Below are positions 52,474-61,367 of a stretch of DNA of 64,000 nt, piece by piece. Source of the DNA: Alkalibaculum sporogenes (lineage in GTDB: Bacteria; Bacillota; Clostridia; Eubacteriales; Alkalibacteraceae); contig NZ_WHNX01000007.1 in NCBI RefSeq assembly GCF_009362815.1, positions 98,590 to 162,589 on the forward strand, written 5' to 3'. The first letter of the stretch is position 1. Each line of letters begins with the position of its first letter. The notes under the pieces are model-generated. The model had not been told where the DNA came from, did no database searches, and saw nothing but the letters and a program-made list of their open reading frames with translations. Both the position numbers and the translations under genes were made by a program.

Positions 52474-53853
52474 ATGTACTCAATTGCAATTTATGGTCTA
52501 GGTGTGATGGGGAGCAGTTTAGCTAAAAATCTATTAAGCAAAGGATACTCTACAGCCCTTTTTAGTAAAAGCGATGAAGAAGGTAAAAGGTTTTGCTACG
52601 ATGGCATAAATAAGGATTGGAAAGTGTTTTCAGATGAGAAAAAACTAGTATCTAGTCTTGTGAGTCCACGTATTATTTTTCTGATGATTACTAGTGGCTC
52701 GCCAGTAGATGAAGTAATAGAATCTTTAATCCCTAGTTTAAATAGTGGAGATATAATTATCGATGGTGGAAATTCTCATTATACTGATACATCGAAAAGA
52801 GTAGAGTATTTAAAAAACTGGCAAATTAACTATTTAGGGATTGGAGTATCTGGCGGTGAAAAAGGAGCGCTGATAGGTCCAAGTATGATGGTTGGAGGCA
52901 GTAGAGAAGCATGGGAAGTAAGTAAAGAATTGCTACAGAAAATTAGTGCCATTTATCGAGGTCAATCTTGTTGTAATTATCTCGGACCAAAGGGAGCAGG
53001 ACATTTTGTGAAAATGGTTCATAATGGAATCGAGTACGCTATATTACAACTTATAGCAGATATTTATACTATTATGAATCAAGGACTGGGCTTGTCACAT
53101 AATAATATTATCAATACTTTTATGAAGTGGAAAACTAGCAAATTGAATTCATATTTGTTAGATATAACCATTGATGTATTGTCCAAAAAAGATGAGGATG
53201 GAAAGATATTAATAAGTAAGATTTTAGATGTAGCAAAGCAAAAAGGAACAGGAAGTTGGACATTACAAGAGGCTATGAAAAGAGGAGTATATGTTCCAAC
53301 AATTTGCGAATCTGTATTTGCTAGATATTTTTCTGCAAATAGAGAATTAAGGATAGAGGGAAGTAACACTTTAAGCGCTACTGTAAGACCTATGGAGCTA
53401 GATAATATACAAGAACAATTAAAAGATGCTTTATTATCAGGAATTATCTGTAGTTACGCGCAAGGGTTAGAATTAATATCAGTAGCATCTCGAGAAGAAG
53501 ACTGGAACATAGATTTAAAAGAGGTTGTTTCAGTATGGAGAGAGGGATGTATTATTAGCGGTGACTTACTTATAGATATACTAGATTCATTAGAAGAGAA
53601 TAAGCAAAATATCTTAATTACAAAAAAGATGTTATTCATCACTGATTTAGAAAGCTCATGGCGTGAAGTAATTGTCAAAGCACAACAAGCAGCATTAGCT
53701 ATACCAACTTTAATATCTACACTTTACTATTATGATAGCTGTCGTGCAAAATTGATGTCAGTTAATTTAATACAAGGACTACGAGATTGTTTTGGTGCTC
53801 ATGGCTATGAAAGAGTTGATAAAGAAGGAGTTTTTCATACAGATTGGCAATAA
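52474..53853 (+). CDS. gnd: 6-phosphogluconate dehydrogenase
   Basis: A 459-residue enzyme that oxidises and decarboxylates 6-phosphogluconate to ribulose-5-P. NADP loop IYGLGVMGSSLAKNLL; IIDGGNSHYTDTSKR; GVSGGEKGALIGPSMMVGG; catalytic Lys in GPKGAGHFVKMVHNGIEYA; KGTGSWTLQEA; and the C-terminal substrate loop GLRDCFGAHGYERVD...FHTDW. Near the usual 468 residues. The 'Lys and Glu' active residues are intact. AGAGGAGGTAAGGTA precedes ATG 52474. It ends the sugar-acid island and provides a route from gluconate to pentose phosphates. Confidence 0.93.
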   Translation: MYSIAIYGLGVMGSSLAKNLLSKGYSTALFSKSDEEGKRFCYDGINKDWKVFSDEKKLVSSLVSPRIIFLMITSGSPVDEVIESLIPSLNSGDIIIDGGNSHYTDTSKRVEYLKNWQINYLGIGVSGGEKGALIGPSMMVGGSREAWEVSKELLQKISAIYRGQSCCNYLGPKGAGHFVKMVHNGIEYAILQLIADIYTIMNQGLGLSHNNIINTFMKWKTSKLNSYLLDITIDVLSKKDEDGKILISKILDVAKQKGTGSWTLQEAMKRGVYVPTICESVFARYFSANRELRIEGSNTLSATVRPMELDNIQEQLKDALLSGIICSYAQGLELISVASREEDWNIDLKEVVSVWREGCIISGDLLIDILDSLEENKQNILITKKMLFITDLESSWREVIVKAQQAALAIPTLISTLYYYDSCRAKLMSVNLIQGLRDCFGAHGYERVDKEGVFHTDWQ

Positions 53854-53951
53854 TATGGGAGATTTAATATGATTACTGGAAATATGACTATTTAAAACGG
53901 TTCTTATTTATAAATAAGAAAGTAGTTAAGCTAAACAAATATTAAAGGTAT

Positions 53952-53992
53952 CTTAATACTACTAAACTATAATATGTGTCAGTAGTATTAAG
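53952..53992. terminator. Terminator between gnd and the converging activase gene
   Basis: Perfect 12-bp inverted repeat CTTAATACTACT (53952-53963 and 53981-53992) with a 17-base loop. Confidence 0.6.
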
Positions 53993-53997
53993 TTTAT

Positions 53998-54966
53998 CTA
54001 TTTATCTCCAGAAGCAGAGATATTGTTTTCACTCCATTTGCCGCACTTGTCTCCAAAACGTCCGACCAGAGTATTATTGTCTTGCATTATTGTAACGACT
54101 TCGCAGCAGTTAGGACAATCTTGGCATTCTAAGCTAGTCGAATTGAAACTACTTAAGCATGTATTAAATCCTCTAAAACTAGTATTTGTTTTTTTAGTTT
54201 CCGCTGATAAAATGGCGGCTCCTATTGCTCCCATGACGCCATAGTGTGCCGGAACGTACAATTTTTTACCTAATGATCTTTCGAATGAAGCCTTAATTCC
54301 TATGTTTGCAGCTACTCCACCTTGAAAAAATATAGATTCTTGTATATCTTTCCCTTTAGCTACATTAGTAAGGTAATTTCTTACTAATGCATCACATAAT
54401 CCAGCGACGATGTCAGGAGTATTATATCCCATTGCTTGTTTGTGTATCATATCTGATTCAGCAAAAACACTACATCTACCGGCAATGCGTAAAGGTAAAG
54501 TAGCTTTCAAAGCGTAATCTCCAAACTCTTGAATTGGAATTTGCATTCTCTCTGCTTGTCTATCTAGAAACGACCCAGTACCAGCAGCACAAACGGTATT
54601 CATTGCAAAGTCAACGACAATACCGTTATTTAATACAATAATTTTAGAATCTTGTCCTCCAATTTCTATAATGGTCTTTACATTTTTATCAATATTTAGG
54701 GCTGCTACAGCATGGGCAGTAATTTCGTTTTTTACTAAGTCAGCCCCTAAAATGTACCCTCCCACACTTCTACCACTACCGGTGATACCAACTGATAAAA
54801 TCTGTTTGTCATTATATGTTTGTCCTAAGATACTTAAACCATTTTTGATGGCATCTATTGGTTTACCATTAGTTTTTAAGTATAAGTGTTCAATTACATG
54901 ATAATTTTTATTTAGTAACACAAAATCAGTACTTACTGATCCAACGTCTACCCCTAGATAGTACAT
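53998..54966 (-). CDS. Acyl-CoA dehydratase activase-like ATPase (HgdC/BadF family)
   Basis: A 322-residue actin-fold ATPase. YLGVDVGSVSTDFVL is the phosphate loop; TGSGRSVG, EIGGQDSKI and FFQGGVAANIGI follow. Two cysteines at positions expected for the bridging Fe4S4 cluster of the dimer are in VCAAGTGSF and GRCSVFAESD. The C-terminus adds CxxCxxCC and a further CG, a cysteine-rich tail absent from HgdC itself. It should inject electrons into a dehydratase-type partner with ATP hydrolysis. ATG 54966 follows GAGAGGAG and overlaps the upstream gene by 13 bases. Confidence 0.87.
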   Translation of the reverse strand: MYYLGVDVGSVSTDFVLLNKNYHVIEHLYLKTNGKPIDAIKNGLSILGQTYNDKQILSVGITGSGRSVGGYILGADLVKNEITAHAVAALNIDKNVKTIIEIGGQDSKIIVLNNGIVVDFAMNTVCAAGTGSFLDRQAERMQIPIQEFGDYALKATLPLRIAGRCSVFAESDMIHKQAMGYNTPDIVAGLCDALVRNYLTNVAKGKDIQESIFFQGGVAANIGIKASFERSLGKKLYVPAHYGVMGAIGAAILSAETKKTNTSFRGFNTCLSSFNSTSLECQDCPNCCEVVTIMQDNNTLVGRFGDKCGKWSENNISASGDK

Positions 54967-56045
54967 GAAGCATTTCTCCTCTCAAGTAAATCTAAAAAAG
55001 CTTCTATTCTTGTAGTATACCCAGCTTCACCAGTCATTTCATCAACAACTAAAGACATAATTGGAAAATCTTTGTCCCTTGAGATACTAGGAAGTATAGA
55101 TTTAGAAACTACTTCTGGCATGCAACCGACTGGGAAAATCTGAATTGCACCATGATATTTTTCTTCATGTGCCATTACAGCTTCAGCTACACACTCTCTA
55201 CCATGACCTCCTACCCAGTATGAAAGATAATCTTTTGAGAACCGTTTGACATCGATGCCATTTAATTTTATTAGTTTGAGTAGGCTATCTTTTATCCACC
55301 AACTAGGAGTTAGTTTTCGAGAAGAACTTACTCCATAATCCATTAGTTTTTCTTCGATATTTAAATTTGAGAAGGAGTCAATGACAGTGTATATTTCGCC
55401 AATAATTGCTATTTTAAGTGGTGATTTATTATTATCAATTTGAATGTGATTCATTTTTGTTTTATATTCATTTAGTATAGCTAGTGCACCATGAGGATCA
55501 TCAATGGAATATGCTGTTGATAATGCATTTTTTAAAAGTTTTTTTGATTCACCACGATTTATTTCATAACCAGCATATAGATGAGCTTTACTTTCTAAAT
55601 GATCTATAATATTCATAGCACGAATTCCCCTTAATACGGCTTTCGTAATTTGTGGTTTACTTAAGGAGGTTTCATTAAATAAAGCATCTAATCCACAAAT
55701 ATGATCATTTGACTTTAGTTGATCAGGTAAGTCAGCTAAGATAAACTTAACTGAGTACCCAGCCTTTTTAAGTAGTCTCATTTGAAGTTCACTATATTCA
55801 CCAAACCTACAAGGTCCACAGCTACTTACTAATAATATAGTATCTGCTCCTTGCTGGATACTCTGAATATAATTGCCCATCATGATTTTAAAGGGAAGGC
55901 ACATTTCCTCTGGAGAAATGCTAGACCCTATTTCTAATGATTTTTTATTAGAGAGAGGAGGGATAATGTACTCGATTTTTAATGCATCTAATAATATTTT
56001 GCCAGCAAGATATAAATTACCCATGTGTGGAAATGTCAAGATCAA
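54954..56045 (-). CDS. 2-hydroxyacyl-CoA dehydratase-like protein, second subunit
   Basis: A 363-residue protein of the HgdB/DUF2229-type group. It starts LTFPHMGNLYLAGKILL and has SPEEMCLPFKIMMGN and VSSCGPCRFGEYSELQ, cysteines that in relatives bind an Fe4S4 cluster, and later GGHGRECVAEAV and FPVGCMPEVVSK. Start is TTG 56045 with AAGGAGGAAATTAA upstream. It overlaps the gene before it by 29 bases and the activase after it by 13. Its substrate is not known; it is not a canonical lactyl- or glutaryl-CoA dehydratase. Confidence 0.75.
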   Translation of the reverse strand: MILTFPHMGNLYLAGKILLDALKIEYIIPPLSNKKSLEIGSSISPEEMCLPFKIMMGNYIQSIQQGADTILLVSSCGPCRFGEYSELQMRLLKKAGYSVKFILADLPDQLKSNDHICGLDALFNETSLSKPQITKAVLRGIRAMNIIDHLESKAHLYAGYEINRGESKKLLKNALSTAYSIDDPHGALAILNEYKTKMNHIQIDNNKSPLKIAIIGEIYTVIDSFSNLNIEEKLMDYGVSSSRKLTPSWWIKDSLLKLIKLNGIDVKRFSKDYLSYWVGGHGRECVAEAVMAHEEKYHGAIQIFPVGCMPEVVSKSILPSISRDKDFPIMSLVVDEMTGEAGYTTRIEAFLDLLERRNASCTI

Positions 56046-56940
56046 TTAATTTCCTCCTTTTTAGCATATCGATAAATGCTTCTAGTCTTGTGTCCATACC
56101 TGCTTGTCCAGAGTGTTCATCTAATTTAAGTACAAGCATTGGAAAATCTTCAATCATATCCTTCATGATGTCGATAGAGACAGAGTCAATACCACATTGA
56201 AACGAAGACAAGAACACAATTCCATCTACTAGGTTGTTTTGTGCTAAATGTACTCCAGAGCCAAGAGTTCCTATCATATTTGACCAAAAAGGTTTTTTAA
56301 CGAGATTTTCAATGGCGGATTTTATATGAATCATTTTCACACACTCTTCTGTAATAACACCTGCATCTAGTGCATGTAGTTTATTTATAACATCCATATT
56401 TAGGTGATTATCATAAACTGTATACAGATGTCCTAATAGTGCTATCTTTAGTGAGAACCCTTTTTCATCATCTAAACCTTGCTTTTCATTAGCATGATAT
56501 TTTAATGCATCTTCAAATGATTCTTTAATTAAAGAAGGAGTTTTACCCGCCAATTTACCGACTTTTTCACACCACTTATATATTTTTTTCTTATCATTTA
56601 AATATAGAGGGGAACTAGTTATTGTAGTAAGCTCAGGTATACTGTTTATAATCATCTCAGGCAAACCACAAAATTTTGGGCAAATATATTCTCCATCAGA
56701 AGCTTTCATTATTCTTGGCGTTAAAATAAGATCACACTTATCTCGTAAATAAGATACATGTCCATGAAAAATTTTTATAGGTAAACATGCTTCATCGACG
56801 CAAGTGCGAATGCCTTCATTTAAAATATTCTTATTGGTATTTGGTGAGGTTAAATATGAGATGTGTAGGTTGTCTAGAAATTTCTCTATAAATTTATGGT
56901 ATTTATAATAGTAAAGACCTTTTGGCAAGCCAACTATCAA
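56017..56940 (-). CDS. 2-hydroxyacyl-CoA dehydratase-like protein, first subunit
   Basis: A 307-residue relative of the next gene. It starts MIVGLPKGLYYYKYHKFIEKF, like the N-terminal region of the large CoA-activase fusions (FPRxLxYY type), and has CVDEACLPIKIFHGH and ICPKFCGLPE with possible cluster cysteines, ending FPMLVLKLDEHSGQAGMDTRLEAF. TTG 56940 is chosen because TTAGGAGTGATGATA is directly upstream and family members begin in this way. The three overlapping genes together cover parts of proteins that in other clostridia are one chain of about 1,400 residues. Confidence 0.72.
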   Translation of the reverse strand: MIVGLPKGLYYYKYHKFIEKFLDNLHISYLTSPNTNKNILNEGIRTCVDEACLPIKIFHGHVSYLRDKCDLILTPRIMKASDGEYICPKFCGLPEMIINSIPELTTITSSPLYLNDKKKIYKWCEKVGKLAGKTPSLIKESFEDALKYHANEKQGLDDEKGFSLKIALLGHLYTVYDNHLNMDVINKLHALDAGVITEECVKMIHIKSAIENLVKKPFWSNMIGTLGSGVHLAQNNLVDGIVFLSSFQCGIDSVSIDIMKDMIEDFPMLVLKLDEHSGQAGMDTRLEAFIDMLKRRKLIDLDISTHG

Positions 56941-57151
56941 TATCATCACTCCTAACATATACAATAATTATGTATTTATTTGGACTATTTTATACATAAA
57001 TTAGTCAATTGACGAAATAGCCGTGGTTAATTATCACTTAACTATTTCTTAAATGATTCTTTCTTATAATTTATATAATGAAAATTATCATGCAAATTAT
57101 ACCAATAGTGTTGGTTATCTGATGAAAAAAAATAGTAATGAGTTAATATTG

Positions 57152-57160
57152 TGTTATAAT
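57152..57160 (+). promoter_or_regulatory. Extended -10 element upstream of pgcA
   Basis: TGTTATAAT, with no good -35. It is 177 bases before pgcA in an A/T-rich 396-base gap (56941-57336), which also holds the palindrome GGGAAAGGTTTCCC at 57256-57269 and nothing else recognisable. Confidence 0.4.
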
Positions 57161-57336
57161 TAGGGTATATATATTAGATGATTTACGCTAATAATATAGA
57201 TATATAATTGATTATAAAAAGATGATATACAATCTATAGTATTAATTATTTAAAAGGGAAAGGTTTCCCAATATTATAATCGTACTTTCTTATTTCTTAC
57301 ATCTTTTGCAATAAATGATTATACCAGGGGGATATT

Positions 57337-59109
57337 ATGAGTTATATTAATAGATATGATAATTGGATCAATAGCGAACACGTTGATGAAAAAACAAAAG
57401 AAGAACTTAAAAGTATTGAAAATAATCAAAACGAAATAGAAGATAGGTTTTATAAGGATTTAGAATTTGGCACTGCAGGGCTTCGTGGAATAATGGGAGC
57501 TGGAAATAATCGAATGAATAAATATACTATTGGGTTTACTACACAAGGATTAGCTAACTATATTTCAAGATGGGGACAAAAAGGGAAAGAAAAAGGTGTG
57601 GTAATAGCATACGATTCGAGAAATATGTCTGCAGAATTTGCTAAACATACAGCCCTGATACTATGTGCACAAGGCATAAAAACGTATTTATTTGAATCGT
57701 TAAGGCCGGTGCCTGTTTTATCATATGCCATCAGACAATTAGAGTGTTTAAGTGGAATCGTTATTACAGCTAGCCACAATCCGCCAGAATACAATGGCTA
57801 TAAAGTATACTGGAAAGAAGGCTATCAGCTAACTCCTACATTAGCAAAGGATATAAGTGAAGAAATCAATAAGATAATAGACTTTAAGTATATTAATGTA
57901 ATGGATGAAGTAGAGGCGATAGAGAAAGGAGTATTATCTTATATTTCTAGTGAAATTGATTCAAAATATAATTGTGCAGTAATCGCTCAATGTTTAAATA
58001 AAAATATGATTAAAGAAGAAGGACGAAATATCAATATCGTATATTCACCTTTACATGGTGCAGGTAATATACCTGTAAGAAAAGCACTTGACAGTATAGG
58101 GTTTTCAAATGTATATGTAGTAAAGAGTCAAGAACACCCTGATGGAAATTTCCCTACTGTAAAAATTCCAAATCCCGAAGAAATTCAAGTATTTGATTTA
58201 TCTAAAGAATTAGCATGTGAAAAGGATGGAGATATTATTATTGCTACTGATCCTGATGGAGATAGAGTAGGAGTAGCGTATAAAAATAAAGAGGGAGAAT
58301 ATATTAACTTAACTGGTAATCAGATAGGTTGTTTACTTGAATATTATATTCTTAGCCAATTGCAGCTGCAAGGTAAATTACCAACTACCGGAGTAGTGAT
58401 AAAGAGTATTGTCACTACAGATTTAGCTGATCGTATCGCTAATAAGTTTAATATAAATGTGGAAAATACTTTAACAGGATTTAAGTTTATAGGGGAAAAA
58501 ATAGAAGAGTACGCTAATACAAAAGTTAAAACGTTTATATTAGGGTTTGAAGAAAGCTATGGTTATTTAGTAGGTGAACATGCAAGAGACAAAGATGCAA
58601 TTGTAACGTCCGTTATCTTATGTGAAATGGCATTATATTATAAAAATATAGGTAAGAATTTAGGTGACATCTTAGAAGATATATATATAGAACATGGATA
58701 TTATACCGATCATATTGAGTCTATACAACTAGAGGGAAAAGAAGGAATTGTTAAGTTGCAGAGGATTGCAAGTTTCTTTAGAAAGAGTTTGCCTATGAAA
58801 TGGGCAGATATAAAAGTCACTCATATTGAAGATTATCTTCAAAGCAAAAGAAATGTAATAGGTGAAGGTATAGAGAGTATAAATTTACCAAAGTCTAATG
58901 TCATGAAAATTTATTTAGAAGACGGAAGCTGGTTCTGTATACGACCTTCTGGAACTGAACCGAAAATAAAAATTTATTTTTCGGTGGTAGCTAATTCAAT
59001 ACAAAAGTCAAAAGAAAAATTAGAGGCTTTAAAGATAGAGGTTATGTTAAAAGTAGTAGAAGCGCAAGAACCAAAAGAAACAGTTGCTAAAGAAAACCTT
59101 GATAAATAA
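57337..59109 (+). CDS. pgcA: Phosphoglucomutase (PgcA-type phosphohexomutase)
   Basis: A 590-residue enzyme that interconverts glucose-1-P and glucose-6-P. The start IEDRFYKDLEFGTAGLRGIMGAG is typical; the phosphoserine is Ser146 in TASHNPPEYNGYK; ATDPDGDRVG is the metal loop; GFEESYGYLVG binds sugar; RPSGTEPKIKIY binds phosphate. AGGGGGATATT precedes ATG 57337. The last codons (KENLDK) lie in the terminator stem. It is a second phosphohexomutase beside the shorter gene after ileS, suggesting separate roles. Confidence 0.94.
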   Translation: MSYINRYDNWINSEHVDEKTKEELKSIENNQNEIEDRFYKDLEFGTAGLRGIMGAGNNRMNKYTIGFTTQGLANYISRWGQKGKEKGVVIAYDSRNMSAEFAKHTALILCAQGIKTYLFESLRPVPVLSYAIRQLECLSGIVITASHNPPEYNGYKVYWKEGYQLTPTLAKDISEEINKIIDFKYINVMDEVEAIEKGVLSYISSEIDSKYNCAVIAQCLNKNMIKEEGRNINIVYSPLHGAGNIPVRKALDSIGFSNVYVVKSQEHPDGNFPTVKIPNPEEIQVFDLSKELACEKDGDIIIATDPDGDRVGVAYKNKEGEYINLTGNQIGCLLEYYILSQLQLQGKLPTTGVVIKSIVTTDLADRIANKFNINVENTLTGFKFIGEKIEEYANTKVKTFILGFEESYGYLVGEHARDKDAIVTSVILCEMALYYKNIGKNLGDILEDIYIEHGYYTDHIESIQLEGKEGIVKLQRIASFFRKSLPMKWADIKVTHIEDYLQSKRNVIGEGIESINLPKSNVMKIYLEDGSWFCIRPSGTEPKIKIYFSVVANSIQKSKEKLEALKIEVMLKVVEAQEPKETVAKENLDK

Positions 59110-59127
59110 ATTATCAAGGTTTTCTTT
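59089..59127 (+). terminator. pgcA terminator overlapping the gene end
   Basis: Perfect 17-bp inverted repeat AAAGAAAACCTTGATAA, loop ATAAA, T-rich end. The left arm encodes the last residues and part of the stop codon of pgcA. Confidence 0.85.
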
Positions 59128-59244
59128 CTATACATAATATTACAAATTATCTTCTTGTATTTATGTATATGAATAGACTAATTAAACATGGTCAAACTAA
59201 ATGAATTATAAAATTACTAAATTGAAGATAGGAGAAATAATAAA

Positions 59245-60351
59245 ATGTCAGATATAAGATTAAAGAAATATGCACATACGTTAATCAATTATTCTTTAGA
59301 AGTCAAAAAGGATAATTTAGTAGTAATACAAGGTTATGACTTGTCTTATCCATTGATTGAGGAGTGTTATCGAGAAGTAGTGAAATTAGGAGCACATCCT
59401 TACGTAATCTTAAAACACGATTTAAACGAAATACTATTTAAAGAAGGAAATGAGAATCAATTAAGTTATATATCTCCTATATCTGAAGAGATTGCATCAA
59501 AAGCAGATAGGTTGTTAAATATAGGAGGTGGTAATAATACAAAGTATATGAGCAATATAGATCCTAAGAAAATATCTGCCTATAATAAAGCTCGCGGAAA
59601 CATAAGTAAAATTCAAATGGATAGAGCAGACAAAGGTAAAATGAAATGGACTATATGTATGTATCCAACACAATCTTCTGCACAGGAAGCAGGTATGTCT
59701 ATACGGGAATATGAAGATTTTATTTTTGAAGCCTGTCTTATAAATGATGAAGATCCTGTAGTTTCCTGGAAAAAAGTAAGAGATAGTCAGCAGAATATAG
59801 TTGATTATTTAAATAAAAAGAATCATCTTAGAATAGTAGCAGATGGAACTGATATAGAAATGAAGATAAAAAATAGAATTTGGATTAACTCAGATGGTCA
59901 TAATAATTTTCCTAGTGGAGAAGTATTTTCAGCACCAGTAGAAGATAGTGTCAATGGAACCATACGTTTTTCATTTCCTGGCATTTATTCAGGACAAGAA
60001 ATAGAGGATATACGTTTAACATTTACTGACGGGAAAGTTGTAGAAGCAAAAGCAACAAAGGGGCAAAAGTTATTAGAGGCGCTCCTTGCCACAGACGAAG
60101 GAGCTAGTAGGGTAGGAGAAGTAGCTATAGGTACTAATTACAATATTACACAATTTACTAAGAATATGCTGTTTGACGAAAAGATTGGTGGTACAGTACA
60201 CTTAGCATTAGGAAAATCATATGCTCTTTGTGGAGGGAAGAATAAATCTGCTATACATTGGGATATGCTCTGTGACATGAGAGATGGAGGAGAAATATAC
60301 GCTGACGACGAATTGTTTTACAAGGATGGGAAAAGCATTATTAATGATTAG
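59245..60351 (+). CDS. M29-family aminopeptidase
   Basis: A 368-residue metallo-aminopeptidase of the AmpS/PepS/thermophilic aminopeptidase T group. Residues 1-110 are the N-terminal domain (YAHTLINYSLEVKKDNLVVIQG). Metal-binding positions are in FPSGEVFSAPVEDSVNGT, VGEVAIGTN, DEKIGGTVHLALG and the near-terminal SAIHWDML. It removes N-terminal residues from peptides in the cytoplasm. AGATAGGAGAAATAATAA precedes ATG 59245. It stands alone between pgcA and the converging yyaC. Confidence 0.92.
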   Translation: MSDIRLKKYAHTLINYSLEVKKDNLVVIQGYDLSYPLIEECYREVVKLGAHPYVILKHDLNEILFKEGNENQLSYISPISEEIASKADRLLNIGGGNNTKYMSNIDPKKISAYNKARGNISKIQMDRADKGKMKWTICMYPTQSSAQEAGMSIREYEDFIFEACLINDEDPVVSWKKVRDSQQNIVDYLNKKNHLRIVADGTDIEMKIKNRIWINSDGHNNFPSGEVFSAPVEDSVNGTIRFSFPGIYSGQEIEDIRLTFTDGKVVEAKATKGQKLLEALLATDEGASRVGEVAIGTNYNITQFTKNMLFDEKIGGTVHLALGKSYALCGGKNKSAIHWDMLCDMRDGGEIYADDELFYKDGKSIIND

Positions 60352-60391
60352 TGTAATGAATTCATAATCTATAACAAATTATTAGAAATTG

Positions 60392-60430
60392 ACTCATAAA
60401 GCAGTCTTATATTGGGACTGCTTTATGAGT
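60392..60430. terminator. Bidirectional terminator between aminopeptidase and yyaC
   Basis: Perfect 15-bp inverted repeat ACTCATAAAGCAGTC with loop TTATATTGG. The right arm is inside the 3' end of yyaC. Confidence 0.7.
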
Positions 60431-60958
60431 TGCTAAATATATTGATTGAGTTATAACCTCAGCCATCTCAATTATCAAACTAAGTCTAACTTGATGTATA
60501 CTAGAACTATTAAATTTATCTACTGAATCTACAATGCCAATTAATGAAAAATTACCTACAGGAGGGAGTTTTTTACCTACACCTTTTCCAGGATATAAAG
60601 GGCCTTCTCTAAATTGAATAGTTCCTACAGATTTTGAATTACCCAGCGAAGCATCAATAGCGATGATATTATGATTAGGGTATTTAGCATTTAAGTATTT
60701 AAGATTATCTTTTAAGTTAACTGCATGGATAGGCTCAAAAATAGTGCCATATACAGGATATTTTACATTTAAATTCTTTAAATTATACCCAACTAAAGGT
60801 CCTAAACTATCACCGATACAGCGGTCGGTACCTATACACACTATCACAAAAGGAGAGCTTAGATAGTCTCGTAGTACTAGACTTAAAGATACGCTAGCAT
60901 TGGGTTCTTTTACATCATATACTATTGAGTCGGAATTATTTCGTTTTATACCCAACAT
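60407..60958 (-). CDS. yyaC: Spore protease-like protein YyaC
   Basis: A 183-residue DUF1256 protein, found in endospore formers and related in fold to the GPR spore protease. VCIGTDRCIGDSLGPLVGYNL and IIAIDASLGNSKSVGTI are signature stretches, followed by GVGKKLPPVGNFSLIGIV. In Bacillus it is made in the forespore; the role is not established. ATG 60958 follows AGAGGTGATGAG; the frame open to 60997 has no site. It marks the organism as a spore former along with cwlJ-gerQ. Confidence 0.9.
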   Translation of the reverse strand: MLGIKRNNSDSIVYDVKEPNASVSLSLVLRDYLSSPFVIVCIGTDRCIGDSLGPLVGYNLKNLNVKYPVYGTIFEPIHAVNLKDNLKYLNAKYPNHNIIAIDASLGNSKSVGTIQFREGPLYPGKGVGKKLPPVGNFSLIGIVDSVDKFNSSSIHQVRLSLIIEMAEVITQSIYLATHKAVPI

Positions 60959-61135
60959 CTCATCACCTCTATCTATGTATATAAAATAAGCAATCATAAG
61001 ATTACAAAAAATATAAAAATAATTTTGTATTCATTAAAATTATTTTTATGTATAAGCTGTTTAATAACACGAAAAATTTTAATGGTTGAATATATAAAGG
61101 GGTTTTATGTCAACAATCTATATGAGGTGATAGAA

Positions 61136-61276
61136 TTGAAGCTTAAAAGACTAGTATTAACAATTTTGGTAATTATTATTACTGTATGCACGATTAAATT
61201 TCAAATTGATATTGTTAATGGTAATCAAGCTATGATAAATGAGAAGGATATAAGAGTTAATCTATTACAAAATTAA
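61136..61276 (+). CDS. Small single-span membrane protein
   Basis: A 46-residue protein starting at TTG 61136 with TGAGGTGATAG upstream. One membrane segment (about 5-22) follows the basic start MKLKRL, with a polar outer tail. No family recognised. It is divergent from yyaC and 91 bases before the transaldolase-like gene. The good ribosome binding site is the main argument that it is real. Confidence 0.5.
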   Translation: MKLKRLVLTILVIIITVCTIKFQIDIVNGNQAMINEKDIRVNLLQN

Positions 61277-61367
61277 AAAATTAATTTATAACGGGGAGTA
61301 TCTTATTGATACTAGGTTCATAAATAGGTATAATGATTAGATAAATTTCCATTAGAGGAGTGTGTTC

